Positions 17,623-26,451 are shown, numbered from the stretch's first letter. The stretch: DNA of 64,000 nt from Candidatus Omnitrophota bacterium (GCA_020632495.1 JACKFL010000005.1:682001-746000), one strand, 5' to 3'. The notes: generated by a model from the sequence alone, not told the origin. Made by a program: numbers and translations.

Positions 17623-17640
17623 CTATTTATGCATAAATAG
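17623..17640. promoter_or_regulatory. Perfect 18-base palindrome, candidate operator of the czc-like operon
   Basis: CTATTTATGCATAAATAG reads the same on both strands and ends 43 bases before the CzcC-like start. Its symmetry and location suggest a regulator site. No dedicated regulator gene is present in this module, so a regulator encoded elsewhere would have to bind it. Confidence 0.45.
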
Positions 17641-17683
17641 TTGGTCCGAATATAGCCGCTTACATTAAAGAGGAAACAACGAT

Positions 17684-18985
17684 ATGAAAATGTTAATAAA
17701 TCAATTTAAACGTTACAGGAGTAATATTCCAGAGCCCTGCATACCGATCTGGATATTGGTCATTTTATTGGTGCCATCGAAGGTATTCTCTGACAGTGGT
17801 GATTTGTCATTAAAGGAGGCTCTCATCATTGCTCATCAAAGCAATCCAAGAGTGTCGCAAGCCCGTCAGAATGTAAAGATCGCGGAATCAAGACGCAGAC
17901 AAAGTATGAAATTTGAGAATCCGGAACTTGAGTTGGCAATCGCCAAGATACCCAATGATATTGGCGGGGAAAATGTATTAAATTCTGATACCGTCGAAGG
18001 TGAGGTGAGTTTCAGCCAGTCAATTGAAACATTTGGCAAAAGGGGCCTTAAGATAAGTATTGCGGAAGATGAGAAGATACAAGCCGAATTGTCTCTAAAG
18101 AATACTTTATTGGAAGTGGAAAGAGAGGTGAAAGAACAATATGTCGAAACTTTGCTTCAGCAAAAAAGCATTATTTTGGCTCAAGACAATTTGGATCGTG
18201 CCCAGCGTCTGCTGGATCAAGTGAACATTAAATATAACGCGGGTAAAGCAAGAAATCATGAAATAGCCAGAGCAAAACTAGCTGTGGCAAAGGCCCGCAA
18301 TGAGTTGATTTCAGTCCAGAATAATTTTGAAATATCCGTTAGCAAGTTGAATATTCTGTTGGGCCGCGATATGCGGGAAGAGACGAGATTGAAAGACAAC
18401 CTCACATTTCTAGAGATGGAGCAGAACTTTGAGAAATTTCTGTACAGGGCGCTGGACAGTAGATCGGATATTTTGAATCAGAAACAGGAAATATCCAAGA
18501 AAGACAAGGAATTGCAACTCGCCAAACGTCAGCGTTTTCCGGATGTCAATCTCGGGGTGTTTGCCGAACGTGAAGAGGCCCTGTGGGGGCTGGGTGTGGG
18601 GATATCTTTTGAGCTGCCGATCTGGAATCAATTTCAGGAAGATATACGGGAAGCGGCTGTGGAGAAGAAAACGGAAGAACTTGTGCTTGATTCCCTGAAA
18701 CGGGAGGTCGAATTAGAAGTCTATCAGGCCTATCAAAATGCGAATTTGGCTCGTCGCTCAGTTCTGAACTTAAGGGACGCAATCAAGGAAGCCAATGAGT
18801 TATTAAGGATTATTACTATTGAATATCAGGAAGGCGAGGCGAGCTTTTTGGTGTATTTGGAAGGTTTAGTCTCTTATAAAGAAACCAATCTTGAATATTT
18901 GGAAACTCTGGCCGACTATGCAGGCAAATTGGCCGTATTGGAAGAAGTCGTCGGAGGAACGCTAGAATTAAAGGAGGATAAATAA
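17684..18985 (+). CDS. czcC: TolC-family outer membrane channel of a Czc-type efflux pump
   Basis: The 433-residue product has an N-terminal hydrophobic segment after a short polar leader (IWILVILLVPSKVFS). It has the doubled helical layout of outer membrane efflux factors, with LSLKEALIIAHQSNPRVSQARQ near the mature N-terminus and long Gln/Glu/Ala-rich coiled coils. It would form the outer membrane exit duct for the adaptor and RND pump that follow. Its TAA overlaps the next ATG by one base, so translation is coupled. The gene symbol is by analogy; the metal is inferred from the pump at 20337. Confidence 0.85.
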   Translation: MKMLINQFKRYRSNIPEPCIPIWILVILLVPSKVFSDSGDLSLKEALIIAHQSNPRVSQARQNVKIAESRRRQSMKFENPELELAIAKIPNDIGGENVLNSDTVEGEVSFSQSIETFGKRGLKISIAEDEKIQAELSLKNTLLEVEREVKEQYVETLLQQKSIILAQDNLDRAQRLLDQVNIKYNAGKARNHEIARAKLAVAKARNELISVQNNFEISVSKLNILLGRDMREETRLKDNLTFLEMEQNFEKFLYRALDSRSDILNQKQEISKKDKELQLAKRQRFPDVNLGVFAEREEALWGLGVGISFELPIWNQFQEDIREAAVEKKTEELVLDSLKREVELEVYQAYQNANLARRSVLNLRDAIKEANELLRIITIEYQEGEASFLVYLEGLVSYKETNLEYLETLADYAGKLAVLEEVVGGTLELKEDK

Positions 18986-20316
18986 TGAAGGTTAGTATAT
19001 TTTTTGCAATTTTAAGCTTTTTTATATGGTCGGCGGCAATTGTGCCTGTCTCATCCGCCGTAACAAAAGAGGAGCGATATAAAGAAGAAGATACACATGA
19101 TCATGAAGGACATTCTCATGATGATGAAACTCAAGAGCATGCTGACGAACCTCATGACGATCACGAAAATCATGATAAACATGACGGGCATGATCATGGC
19201 AAGGGTTCTGATGACCGGCATACGGGTCACAGCCATGAAGTGGAGAATAGGGGGCACGAAGAGGATTCTCAGAATAAACAAAACACCAAAGGACACCTCG
19301 ATCACGAAGATCATGACCATTCAAAAATGAGAAAGTATGACCATAAAGGCCATGATCACGTAAATAAAGATAACGCACATACTCAACACGACAGCCATGA
19401 GAAGATACCGCGCCAGCATAAAGAACACGCCGGTCATGATGATCATGAAGAGCATGGAGGTCACGAAGGGCATGATGATCATGGGGAAGAGGGTGTCATT
19501 AATTTGGACGACGAAGCAAGGTCCATGATACAACTCAAAACGGAGAATGTATCAAGAAGAAGTTTAGGCGGGCATTTAAAGGTTTATGGCAAGATAGCAA
19601 AAGACACCGAAAATTATTCTTATGTCACGTTTAATGGAGAGGGAACGGTTCAGTCGATAAAGACAAAATTGGGAGACATTGTCAATAAAGGAACCGAGCT
19701 CCTGACGGTAAAGAGAGATGATGAAATACATGAACCGGTTAAATCAGAAATACATGGCATGGTAATGTCTATTTTTGTCAAACCGGGCGATAGAGTTGAA
19801 TCCTTAACATCTTTAATAAGTGTAATTGATGTTGATACTTTGCGGGCTACCATTGACATCTATGAACGCGATCTGCGTCTAGTTCAGGTAGGTCAAGATG
19901 TCAAATTATCAACCGCTGCTTATCCGGATAAAATATTTAAAGGGAAAGTGGTATATATATCGCCGCAAGTTGACGAACATACGCAGGCCATAAAAGTTCG
20001 GGTTGATATAGATAATCCCGAGCATCTTTTGAGGCTGGGGATGTTTGTTTCAGGCGAATTGATATATTCATCCAAAAGGGAAGTATTAGCCATACCGTTA
20101 ACCGCTGTTCAGCGGTTAGAAGAAGAGGATATAGTTTTTGTTGCGGAAGAAGGAAGTAGTTTGAGATTGCGCGAAGTTGTGCTCGGACGTGGTGTCAATG
20201 ATTACGTTGAAGTCCGGAAGGGTTTAGTAGAGGGTGAAGTGGTCGTCACACAAGGTAGTTTCTATCTTAAGAGTGAACAGGCCAAAGAATCTTTTGGGCA
20301 TGGACATGCGCATTAA
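18985..20316 (+). CDS. czcB: Periplasmic adaptor (CzcB-type) with a large His/Asp-rich N-terminal region
   Basis: A signal peptide is followed by about 135 residues containing 33 histidines, mixed with Asp, Glu and Gly (many HDH, GHDD and HSH groups). This is a strong candidate for binding Zn, Ni or Co in the periplasm. After it comes the normal adaptor core: an INLDDEARSMIQL start, a lipoyl-like hairpin (GEGTVQSIKTKLGDIVNKG and VMSIFVKPGDRV) and the beta-barrel region with RLGMFVSGEL. The tail ends GHGHAH. The ATG overlaps the previous stop, and AAGGAGG lies at 18971-18977. A His region of this length is unusual for the adaptor and would collect metal close to the pump. Confidence 0.88.
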   Translation: MKVSIFFAILSFFIWSAAIVPVSSAVTKEERYKEEDTHDHEGHSHDDETQEHADEPHDDHENHDKHDGHDHGKGSDDRHTGHSHEVENRGHEEDSQNKQNTKGHLDHEDHDHSKMRKYDHKGHDHVNKDNAHTQHDSHEKIPRQHKEHAGHDDHEEHGGHEGHDDHGEEGVINLDDEARSMIQLKTENVSRRSLGGHLKVYGKIAKDTENYSYVTFNGEGTVQSIKTKLGDIVNKGTELLTVKRDDEIHEPVKSEIHGMVMSIFVKPGDRVESLTSLISVIDVDTLRATIDIYERDLRLVQVGQDVKLSTAAYPDKIFKGKVVYISPQVDEHTQAIKVRVDIDNPEHLLRLGMFVSGELIYSSKREVLAIPLTAVQRLEEEDIVFVAEEGSSLRLREVVLGRGVNDYVEVRKGLVEGEVVVTQGSFYLKSEQAKESFGHGHAH

Positions 20317-20336
20317 TCATATATGGAGAATCTATT

Positions 20337-23300
20337 ATGACAGATAAACTTATCGATTTTTCTTTAAAGAATCGGCTTTTAGTTATTATTGCGTTTGTCG
20401 CAATAAGCTTATTGGGAAAATGGGCCTACGACCGCCTGCCGATTGATGCTTTTCCCGATGTTACTCCTTCGTTGGTTCAGGTCTTTACAGTCACGGAGGG
20501 GTTGGCTCCTGAAGAAGTTGAGCAGCTGGTTACATACCCGGTGGAAACGGCGATGAACGGTTTGCCGGATGTGGAAAAGATTCGTTCCGTATCGAATTTC
20601 GGACTTTCCGTGGTCAATATATATTTTAAAGACGGTACAGATATATATTGGGCTAGGCAGCTGGTTTCAGAGAGATTGACTGAAGCCCAGGAACAAATTC
20701 CGGAAGGGATGGGTGAGCCTGAAATGGGACCTATCTCCACGGGACTCGGCCTTATTCTCTTCTATTATCTGGAAGATGAGACGGGTACGCGCACACTGGA
20801 GGAGATGCGTACAATTCAAGACTGGCTGGTGAAGTTTAATCTGCAAACGGTGACGGGTGTTACGGAAGTCCTTGGAATTGGTGGGGACGAACGGCAGTAT
20901 CAGGTGGTTGTTAAGCCCGAAAAACTGATGGCTTACAATATTACTCTGGCCGAGATTGTCGAGGCCGTTAAGAAGAATAATCTGAATATCGGAGCTCAAT
21001 TCATTGAAAAAGGGCAAGAGGAATACGTCATTCGGTCGATTGGGTTGATTCGCAACATTGAGTATTTGGAGGATATTGTTGTAAAAACTGCCGAAGATAA
21101 CACACGTATATATTTGAGGGAATTGGCTGACATAAAAATAGGCGGTTCCATCCGAAGAGGATTACAAACATTAAATGGCACTCAAGAAGTTGTCGCTGGA
21201 ATGGTCGTTAAACTCATTGGGACAAATACGTCCACCGTAATTCGAGAAGTTGAAGAGAAACTCAAAACTATTAGCGATGCCCTTCCGGAAGGTATTAAGA
21301 TCGTGCCATATTATGATCAAAAATCCCTGGTCGAGGCCTGTGTCAAGACGGTTACAAGTGCTCTTGTTCAGGGAATATTTCTGGTCGTAATAGTCTTATT
21401 TATTTTTATGGGCGGGGTAAGCGGCTCTCTTATAGTCGCGGGAGCGATTGCCTTCAGTGTCCTTCTGACGTTCATACTAATGTATTATTATAACATCTCG
21501 GCCAACCTGATGTCCCTGGGGGGGCTGGCGATTGCCATCGGAATGATGGTGGATGCCGCCATTGTTATGGTCGAGAATTGTGACCGAAAATTTAAATTGC
21601 CGGAATCAGCTGATCAGGCAAAGATTAAGGTTGTACTTGAAGCCTGCCGGGAAATGGGGCGGCCAATCATGTTTGCCATCCTCATTGTGGTTATCGTGTT
21701 TCTACCGTTGCTGTCTTTGCAGGGAGTTGAAGGCAAGACTTTCAAGCCTTTGGCAGTTACGATTATCATCGCCATGTTAAGCTCCCTGATTTATGCGCTT
21801 GTTTTTGCGCCCGCGGTAAGCACGTTTCTTCTTAATAAAAAGGATGGTAAAAAGCGGCGCATATCATTCGGCGAAAGACTGGTTAACGGGTTATTAAGCA
21901 TTTATAAACCGTTGGTAAAGTTTTTTGTGATACATCGTAAGGTCACCGTACTTATTACATTGGGCATTGCTGCGGTCGGAATTTTTGTATTTCCGATGTT
22001 GGGCAAGGAATTTACGCCGGAACTTCAGGAGGGAACGCTCGTTGTTCGGGCGACGATGGCGCCTTCTATATCGCTTACAGCATCAAAGGAGACGGCTTTC
22101 TTGCTTGAGACGCAGCTGTTGAAGTTCCCCGAAGTGACCCGTGTTGTCAGCCGTGTCGGACGCGGAGAAGTAGGCGCCCATGCGGACCCGGTAAATAGTG
22201 CTGAAATGTTTGTCAGTTTAAAACCGCGTTCGGAATGGACTACGGCAAAGACTCAGGAGGAACTATTTGAGAAAATAAGTCAGAAAATGGCAAAGTTTCC
22301 CGGTGTGAATCTGGGTTTTACACAGCCTATTGCGATGACCATTGATGAAATGCTGGAAGGGGTAAGAGCAAATTTAGCTGTTAAAATTTACGGTAGCGAC
22401 TTGGAGTTATTGAAAAAGTTGGGCGATGAAGTCGTTGAAGTAATCGGTCAGGTTCCGGGTGCGGCTGATGTGCAGGCCGATCAGGTAACCGGGGTGCCCC
22501 AGTTGGTAATAACACCTGATCCGCACAAAATTGCCCGTTATGGAATGGCAATGGAGGAGGTCCAGACTACCATCAGTTCGGCAATTGGCGGTGAGATTTC
22601 CGGTCAGGTTTTCGAGGGGGTCAAACGCTTTGATATTCTTGTGCGTTACCGGGAAGATGAGCGCGCCACAAAGGAGGACATTGCCCGGCTGCTTCTGCCG
22701 ACGCCGGATGGGGCGAGAGTGCCCTTGTCTCAAGTGGCTGATATACGGGAAGTTATTGGTCCACGACAGATTAAGCGGGAGAATAATCAGCGTTTAATTG
22801 TTGTGCAGGCTAATGTCCGGGGCCGGGATACCGGTGGGTTTGTGGAAGACGGGCAAAAGGCGTTGAAAGAGCAGATTGATTTCCCGCCGGGGTATATTGT
22901 GGAGTGGGGCGGAGACTATGAGCTACAGCAACGTGCAAACCAACGGTTAGCCGTGGTGGTTCCCATTACGATTGCGTTAATCTTTCTGTTATTGTATTCA
23001 TCTTTTAACTCTATGCAAAAAGCCGCACTGATCGTGTTAAATATTCCGCTGGCCTTGGTAGGTGGGTTAATTGGTTTGTTGGTGGCAGGCGAAAATTTGT
23101 CTGTCCCGTCATCCGTGGGCTTTATTGCCTTATTCGGGATTGCTGTGGGAAATGGTCTGGTCCTTGTGTCCCACATTGGGCAATTGCGGCTGGAGGGTAT
23201 GGAAATGATTGAGGCGTGCATACAGGGTGCCTGTGATCGACTTCGTCCCGTACTAATGACGGCCCTGACTACGGGATTGGGATTGGTGCCGCTGGTCCTT

Positions 23301-23441
23301 TCATCCGGTACCGGAGCGGAGGTTCAAAGGCCGTTAGCCATAGTAGTCATCGGTGGATTAATTTCATCCACATTTTTAACGCTGTTTGCCATTCCAGCAT
23401 TTTACGGTTGGTTTGTCAAAGAAGAGAAAATAGAATTTTAA
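20337..23441 (+). CDS. czcA: Heavy-metal efflux RND transporter, CzcA-type
   Basis: The 1034-residue protein has the full RND layout. An N-terminal helix starts near KNRLLVIIAFVAISLLG, membrane bundles lie near residues 340-550 and 860-1025, and there are two large periplasmic loops. The proton-relay helix reads GGLAIAIGMMVDAAIVMVEN, with the conserved Asp and Glu. At the place where Cu/Ag-type CusA has its first binding Met (YMPTTLPG) this protein has VRATMAPS, so that Met is replaced by Arg. This favours divalent metals (Zn, Co, Cd, Ni) over Cu(I). It is the third gene of the operon and is followed by a PII-like gene 15 bases later. Confidence 0.88.
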   Translation: MTDKLIDFSLKNRLLVIIAFVAISLLGKWAYDRLPIDAFPDVTPSLVQVFTVTEGLAPEEVEQLVTYPVETAMNGLPDVEKIRSVSNFGLSVVNIYFKDGTDIYWARQLVSERLTEAQEQIPEGMGEPEMGPISTGLGLILFYYLEDETGTRTLEEMRTIQDWLVKFNLQTVTGVTEVLGIGGDERQYQVVVKPEKLMAYNITLAEIVEAVKKNNLNIGAQFIEKGQEEYVIRSIGLIRNIEYLEDIVVKTAEDNTRIYLRELADIKIGGSIRRGLQTLNGTQEVVAGMVVKLIGTNTSTVIREVEEKLKTISDALPEGIKIVPYYDQKSLVEACVKTVTSALVQGIFLVVIVLFIFMGGVSGSLIVAGAIAFSVLLTFILMYYYNISANLMSLGGLAIAIGMMVDAAIVMVENCDRKFKLPESADQAKIKVVLEACREMGRPIMFAILIVVIVFLPLLSLQGVEGKTFKPLAVTIIIAMLSSLIYALVFAPAVSTFLLNKKDGKKRRISFGERLVNGLLSIYKPLVKFFVIHRKVTVLITLGIAAVGIFVFPMLGKEFTPELQEGTLVVRATMAPSISLTASKETAFLLETQLLKFPEVTRVVSRVGRGEVGAHADPVNSAEMFVSLKPRSEWTTAKTQEELFEKISQKMAKFPGVNLGFTQPIAMTIDEMLEGVRANLAVKIYGSDLELLKKLGDEVVEVIGQVPGAADVQADQVTGVPQLVITPDPHKIARYGMAMEEVQTTISSAIGGEISGQVFEGVKRFDILVRYREDERATKEDIARLLLPTPDGARVPLSQVADIREVIGPRQIKRENNQRLIVVQANVRGRDTGGFVEDGQKALKEQIDFPPGYIVEWGGDYELQQRANQRLAVVVPITIALIFLLLYSSFNSMQKAALIVLNIPLALVGGLIGLLVAGENLSVPSSVGFIALFGIAVGNGLVLVSHIGQLRLEGMEMIEACIQGACDRLRPVLMTALTTGLGLVPLVLSSGTGAEVQRPLAIVVIGGLISSTFLTLFAIPAFYGWFVKEEKIEF

Positions 23442-23456
23442 CGGGAGGTATTAAAA

Positions 23457-23795
23457 ATGAAGGAAATCAAAGCATACATTCAACCATTCATGCTTCAGAA
23501 AGTTACTGATGCCTTACACAAAATACATGTCCGTGGCATGAGCGTCAATGAGATTAAGGGATTCGGAAAAGAAAAAGATGAAGCCTATCCTCATCATTCC
23601 AAGGATTACGTAACTGAGTTCACTCCGAAGGTGAAATTAGAAATCGCCTGCCATGATGAAGAAGTAGCGCAGATAATCAAATGTATAAAAGAACATGCCC
23701 ACACAGGTCGGAAGGGTGACGGAAAAATATTTGTGACCACGCTGGAGCATGTTGTTAGTATCCGTACTGGAGAAACAGATACGGCTGCTCTATAA
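23457..23795 (+). CDS. PII-like signalling protein of the metal-pump operon
   Basis: The 112-residue product has the PII fold signature: KEIKAYIQPFMLQKVTDAL at the start, a T-loop-like region (GFGKEKDEAYPHHSKDYV), then FTPKVKLEI, and the B- and C-loop parts GRKGDGKIFV and VSIRTGE. The T-loop lacks the GRQKG.TERYRG form of classical nitrogen PII proteins and has two His. It is placed directly after the RND gene with a good ribosome site (GGGAGG at 23442-23447). PII-like genes next to CzcA-type genes are a known association, where they may sense nucleotide or metal and tune the pump. A second one is at 50421. Confidence 0.8.
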   Translation: MKEIKAYIQPFMLQKVTDALHKIHVRGMSVNEIKGFGKEKDEAYPHHSKDYVTEFTPKVKLEIACHDEEVAQIIKCIKEHAHTGRKGDGKIFVTTLEHVVSIRTGETDTAAL

Positions 23796-23825
23796 TAAAG
23801 GAAATCGGTAAATGAGGAAAATTGT

Positions 23826-24701
23826 ATGGGACACTCTCATTCGCACAGCCACAATGTAAGCCAAAAAAATATTAGGGTTGCATTTTTCTTAAATATCGGC
23901 TTTGCCATTGCAGAGATTATAGGGGGCATTTTAACAAACAGCATGGCTATTTTGGCCGATGCTTTGCATGATCTGGGAGATTCCCTTTCGTTGGGGGTGT
24001 CGTGGTATTTTGCAAAGGTTTCCGATAAACAACCGTCTAAGACATTTTCTTACGGCTATAAGCGTTTTTCTTTATTCGCTGCATTAATTAACGGAATTGT
24101 CTTGTTTGTTGGTTCACTTGTGATTTTATCGGAAGCGATTCCTCGCCTGATTCATCCCGAACATTCAAATGCCAAAGGCATGTTTGTTTTTGCCGTTTTT
24201 GGAATCTTTGTAAACGGCTTAGCCGTTTGGCGCTTAAAAAGTGGCAAGACGATGAATGAGCGGGTAGTTACATGGCATCTTCTGGAGGACGTGCTGGGGT
24301 GGGTGGCTGTATTGATTGTTAGTGTAGTGATGATCTTCAAGGATATTCACATACTTGATCCAATTTTGTCTGTCTTAATTACACTGTATATTCTTTGGAA
24401 TGTGGTCAAAAATTTGAAAAAAACGGTACTATTGTTTTTGCAGGGGGTGCCAGAGGAAGTTTCAATATCGAGTGTGGAAGAGGAGCTACAGAAGTTAGAT
24501 AACGTTCGCAAGGTCCATCATACGCATATTTGGTCACAGGACGGGGAACATAATATACTGACAACTCATATTTTAATAGAAGACACTATGTCTTGGGATG
24601 ACATAGATAAGCTGAAGGTAACAGTTCGAAAACGGCTTCAAGATTTAGCTATAGATCATGCAACAATAGAAATTGAAAAAGGAAATGGATCTTCATATTA
24701 A
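23826..24701 (+). CDS. Zinc-type cation diffusion facilitator
   Basis: The 291-residue protein begins MGHSHSHSHN, a His-rich cytoplasmic tip typical of CzcD/ZitB-like exporters. Six membrane helices follow. Helix 2 has ADALHDLGDS and helix 5 has WHLLEDVLGW, so both carry the HxxxD metal site that defines zinc-selective family members. The C-terminal cytoplasmic domain contains HHTHIWSQDGEHNILTTHI, with the conserved metal-sensing His residues. It exchanges Zn2+ (or Cd2+/Co2+) for protons at the inner membrane and delivers metal to the periplasm, where the Czc pump can take over. It ends module 1. Confidence 0.92.
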   Translation: MGHSHSHSHNVSQKNIRVAFFLNIGFAIAEIIGGILTNSMAILADALHDLGDSLSLGVSWYFAKVSDKQPSKTFSYGYKRFSLFAALINGIVLFVGSLVILSEAIPRLIHPEHSNAKGMFVFAVFGIFVNGLAVWRLKSGKTMNERVVTWHLLEDVLGWVAVLIVSVVMIFKDIHILDPILSVLITLYILWNVVKNLKKTVLLFLQGVPEEVSISSVEEELQKLDNVRKVHHTHIWSQDGEHNILTTHILIEDTMSWDDIDKLKVTVRKRLQDLAIDHATIEIEKGNGSSY

Positions 24702-24852
24702 CAGATTGACCATCTGAGATGCGCTATTCTGAACTATTGTTCAGTACACGGGAAGGACGGTAGAATTTACACCAATAATCGTTTAGGATAGAATTTCTAT
24801 AAATTTAAATCATGACAGTTATTCTAGCAAACTTCATTCCCGAACCACCCAG

Positions 24853-24895
24853 CTCAATATTTGCCTAAACCTTCCTGTTCGACTTCCGAATTATC
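24853..24895 (+). repeat. 43-base direct repeat, right copy
   Basis: Identical to 17110-17152 and in the same orientation. It lies 151 bases after the CDF gene. With the left copy it frames the module from 17.2 to 24.7 kb as a likely movable or duplicated block. Confidence 0.9.
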
Positions 24896-24951
24896 CCACC
24901 TTAAGGATTGTCACTTAATTTCGATTCTGTTTTTATGATTGTGTCATACGA

Positions 24952-25021
24952 GTCAAGGACTGCGCCTAGTCTGCTTCGCAAAACGAAGCAGACCAGCTTG
25001 CAAGTGCTTCGCATCCTTGAC
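24952..25021. promoter_or_regulatory. Nested palindrome upstream of ardA
   Basis: The outer arms GTCAAGGA (24952-24959) and TCCTTGAC (25014-25021) enclose an inner perfect 10-pair hairpin, GTCTGCTTCG (24969-24978) with CGAAGCAGAC (24984-24993), loop CAAAA. On single-stranded DNA this would fold into a stable structure 46 bases before the ardA start. Some conjugative plasmids drive antirestriction genes from folded single-strand promoters during transfer. That role here is inference. Confidence 0.5.
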
Positions 25022-25066
25022 ACGCATGCCCTTTTGATCATCAAAAAGAATCGAAAGGAGCATGTC

Positions 25067-25588
25067 ATGAACACAACTCAACAAACAACCCCAAAAATCT
25101 ATGTCGCTTGTCTGGCTGCCTACAATAATGGCCGGTTACACGGAGCATGGATTGAAGCTTCGCAGGATGCCGAAAATATCCATGAGGATATCCAGAAAAT
25201 GCTCAAGAACAGCCCGGAGCCGTTCGCCGAAGAATGGGCGATTCACGATTATGAGGGCTTTGAGGGGCTTCAGATATCCGAATATGAGAGTATCGAGGAC
25301 GTGGCCCGGTACGCCCAGCTGATCGAGGATCACGGAGAAGCTTATGTAGCGTATGCGGGGTATATTGGGACCGAATATGCCACGGAAGAGGGCTTTGAAG
25401 AGGCCTATCAAGGCGAATGGGACTCGGAAGAGGCCTTTGCCGAAAATTTGGCCGATGAGACGATGGAAATACCGGAACACCTCCAATATTACATCGACTA
25501 TGAAAAATTCGCCAGAGACCTATTTATTAATGACTACTTCAGCGTACAGGGAGAAAGCGGCCAGCTATACGTTTTCAGGCACATTTAA
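25067..25588 (+). CDS. ardA: Antirestriction protein ArdA
   Basis: The ATG at 25067 has a ribosome site (AAAGGAG at 25054-25060) and begins MNTTQQTTPKIYVACLAAYN, matching the usual N-terminus. The 173-residue acidic product fits the family length (about 165-170). It contains YNNGRLHGAWIEAS and the C-terminal signature ENLADETMEIPEHLQYYID followed by YEKFARDLF. ArdA mimics DNA and blocks type I restriction enzymes when foreign DNA enters a cell, so it marks this island as having moved by conjugation or a related route. A 3' copy of the same gene is at 60052-60208, about 93% identical at DNA level over the shared 188 bases. Confidence 0.93.
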   Translation: MNTTQQTTPKIYVACLAAYNNGRLHGAWIEASQDAENIHEDIQKMLKNSPEPFAEEWAIHDYEGFEGLQISEYESIEDVARYAQLIEDHGEAYVAYAGYIGTEYATEEGFEEAYQGEWDSEEAFAENLADETMEIPEHLQYYIDYEKFARDLFINDYFSVQGESGQLYVFRHI

Positions 25589-25659
25589 GCTTGTGAGCTG
25601 GGTAACTCGTAAAACTGCCCCTTAGATATGGCTCTATTTTAAGGGTAACAAAAAGTGAC

Positions 25660-25689
25660 TTGACATAGGGGTGGGGGGCATGGTATCCT
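25660..25689 (+). promoter_or_regulatory. CsoR-type operator/promoter of module 2
   Basis: TTGACA (25660-25665) and TATCCT (25684-25689) are 18 bases apart, and the spacer holds GGGGTGGGGGGCAT. G-tract operators of this kind are bound by CsoR/RcnR-family repressors. The same layout is found at 37127-37156 in front of the second CsoR gene. The repressor gene starts 20 bases downstream, which points to autoregulation. Confidence 0.75.
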
Positions 25690-25708
25690 TAATCAGGATA
25701 AATAGCTT

Positions 25709-25993
25709 ATGAGTGCACACCCTGATCACAGCAGTAATTTGGTAGCCTTGAAACGAATTGAAGGGCAAGTTCGTGGTCTTCAGAAAATGATTGAGGAAAA
25801 GCGGTACTGCGTCGATATTTTAACACAAATTACTTCTGTGAACGGCGCTTTGTTGAGAGTACAGGATAAGATCCTTGAGGCCCATATGAATAGTTGCTTG
25901 AACAATGCCTTAAAAGGTAAGTCGGAGGCGGAGCGCCATAAGAAGATTAGCGAAATGTTCGCGTTGCTTAAAAAATATAGAAAGAATGGGTGA
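25709..25993 (+). CDS. csoR: CsoR-family metal-sensing repressor 1
   Basis: The 94-residue all-helical protein has the DUF156 core LKRIEGQVRGLQKMI and RYCVDILTQI. The Cu(I) ligands of CsoR are all present: Cys34, His59 and Cys63 (HMNSC). This favours Cu(I) over the Ni or formaldehyde sensors of the same family. It would bind the G-tract promoter just upstream and let go when Cu(I) binds. The genes after it (secreted protein, small membrane protein, CusCBA-type pump, YHS proteins) run in the same direction and form its likely regulon. It is a paralogue of the protein at 37181. Confidence 0.92.
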   Translation: MSAHPDHSSNLVALKRIEGQVRGLQKMIEEKRYCVDILTQITSVNGALLRVQDKILEAHMNSCLNNALKGKSEAERHKKISEMFALLKKYRKNG

Positions 25994-26046
25994 CGTAACA
26001 ACTATTTGACAAAAAGCGAAAAAAGATGTAAATATGAAATAGACGA

Positions 26047-26451
26047 ATGAAAAAATTACCAAAAAAGCCAATAATTTATAGTCTGAGTATTTTTCTTATC
26101 CTCAGTTCGATTCTGTGTTGTTGCGTTGGTATTGTAACCACGGTACAGGCAGCCAATGTTGAATCGGCGCATTCCGAGCATTGCCATTCTCATGAAGCCA
26201 ATGGTAGTAGCCAGTCACCAGGTGCTGAGGAATGCGAATGTCATTACTCAGATGCTATATTGGCCAATATTGACACAGAAGCTTTAAAGTCTGATTTATT
26301 ACTGGCTAGAACTCTGAAGGAAACATTTCTACTTAATGTTTCGATCAGTAGTTCACCACATGCTTTTTTTGTATTTTATGAGCACGCGTCCCCGCGACTC
26401 TACAAGAGAAGTGTGCCTTTTTACCTCGAAAATTCCATCCTTCGTATTTAA
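26047..26451 (+). CDS. Small secreted His/Cys-rich protein at the head of module 2
   Basis: The 134-residue product has a signal sequence (SLSIFLILSSILCCCVG). A stretch rich in His and Cys follows (HSEHCHSHEANG, ECECHYSDA), and the tail ends PRLYKRSVPFYLEN. It sits between the repressor and the efflux genes, as the related small protein at 17228 does at the head of module 1. It may buffer or deliver copper in the periplasm. I recognise no named family and see no strong ribosome site. Confidence 0.6.
   Translation: MKKLPKKPIIYSLSIFLILSSILCCCVGIVTTVQAANVESAHSEHCHSHEANGSSQSPGAEECECHYSDAILANIDTEALKSDLLLARTLKETFLLNVSISSSPHAFFVFYEHASPRLYKRSVPFYLENSILRI

Larger units (their letters stand above)
24702..25066. 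other. Non-coding gap between the czc module and ardA
   Basis: These 365 bases hold the right copy of the 43-base direct repeat (24853-24895) and the nested palindrome in front of ardA (24952-25021). The ardA reading frame stays open back to 24908, but the translated upstream part is not conserved-looking and lies over the palindrome, so I treat it as leader. I see no other gene. Confidence 0.6.

Noticed and set aside
17110..24895. Insertion sequence or composite transposon framing the czc module
   Set aside because: No transposase gene and no inverted terminal repeats are found. The 43-base copies are direct repeats, so I report them only as a repeat pair.
24908..25066. N-terminal extension of ArdA from 24908
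   Set aside because: The extra 53 codons cross the nested palindrome and have no similarity to ArdA, whereas ATG 25067 has a good ribosome site and the family's normal N-terminus.
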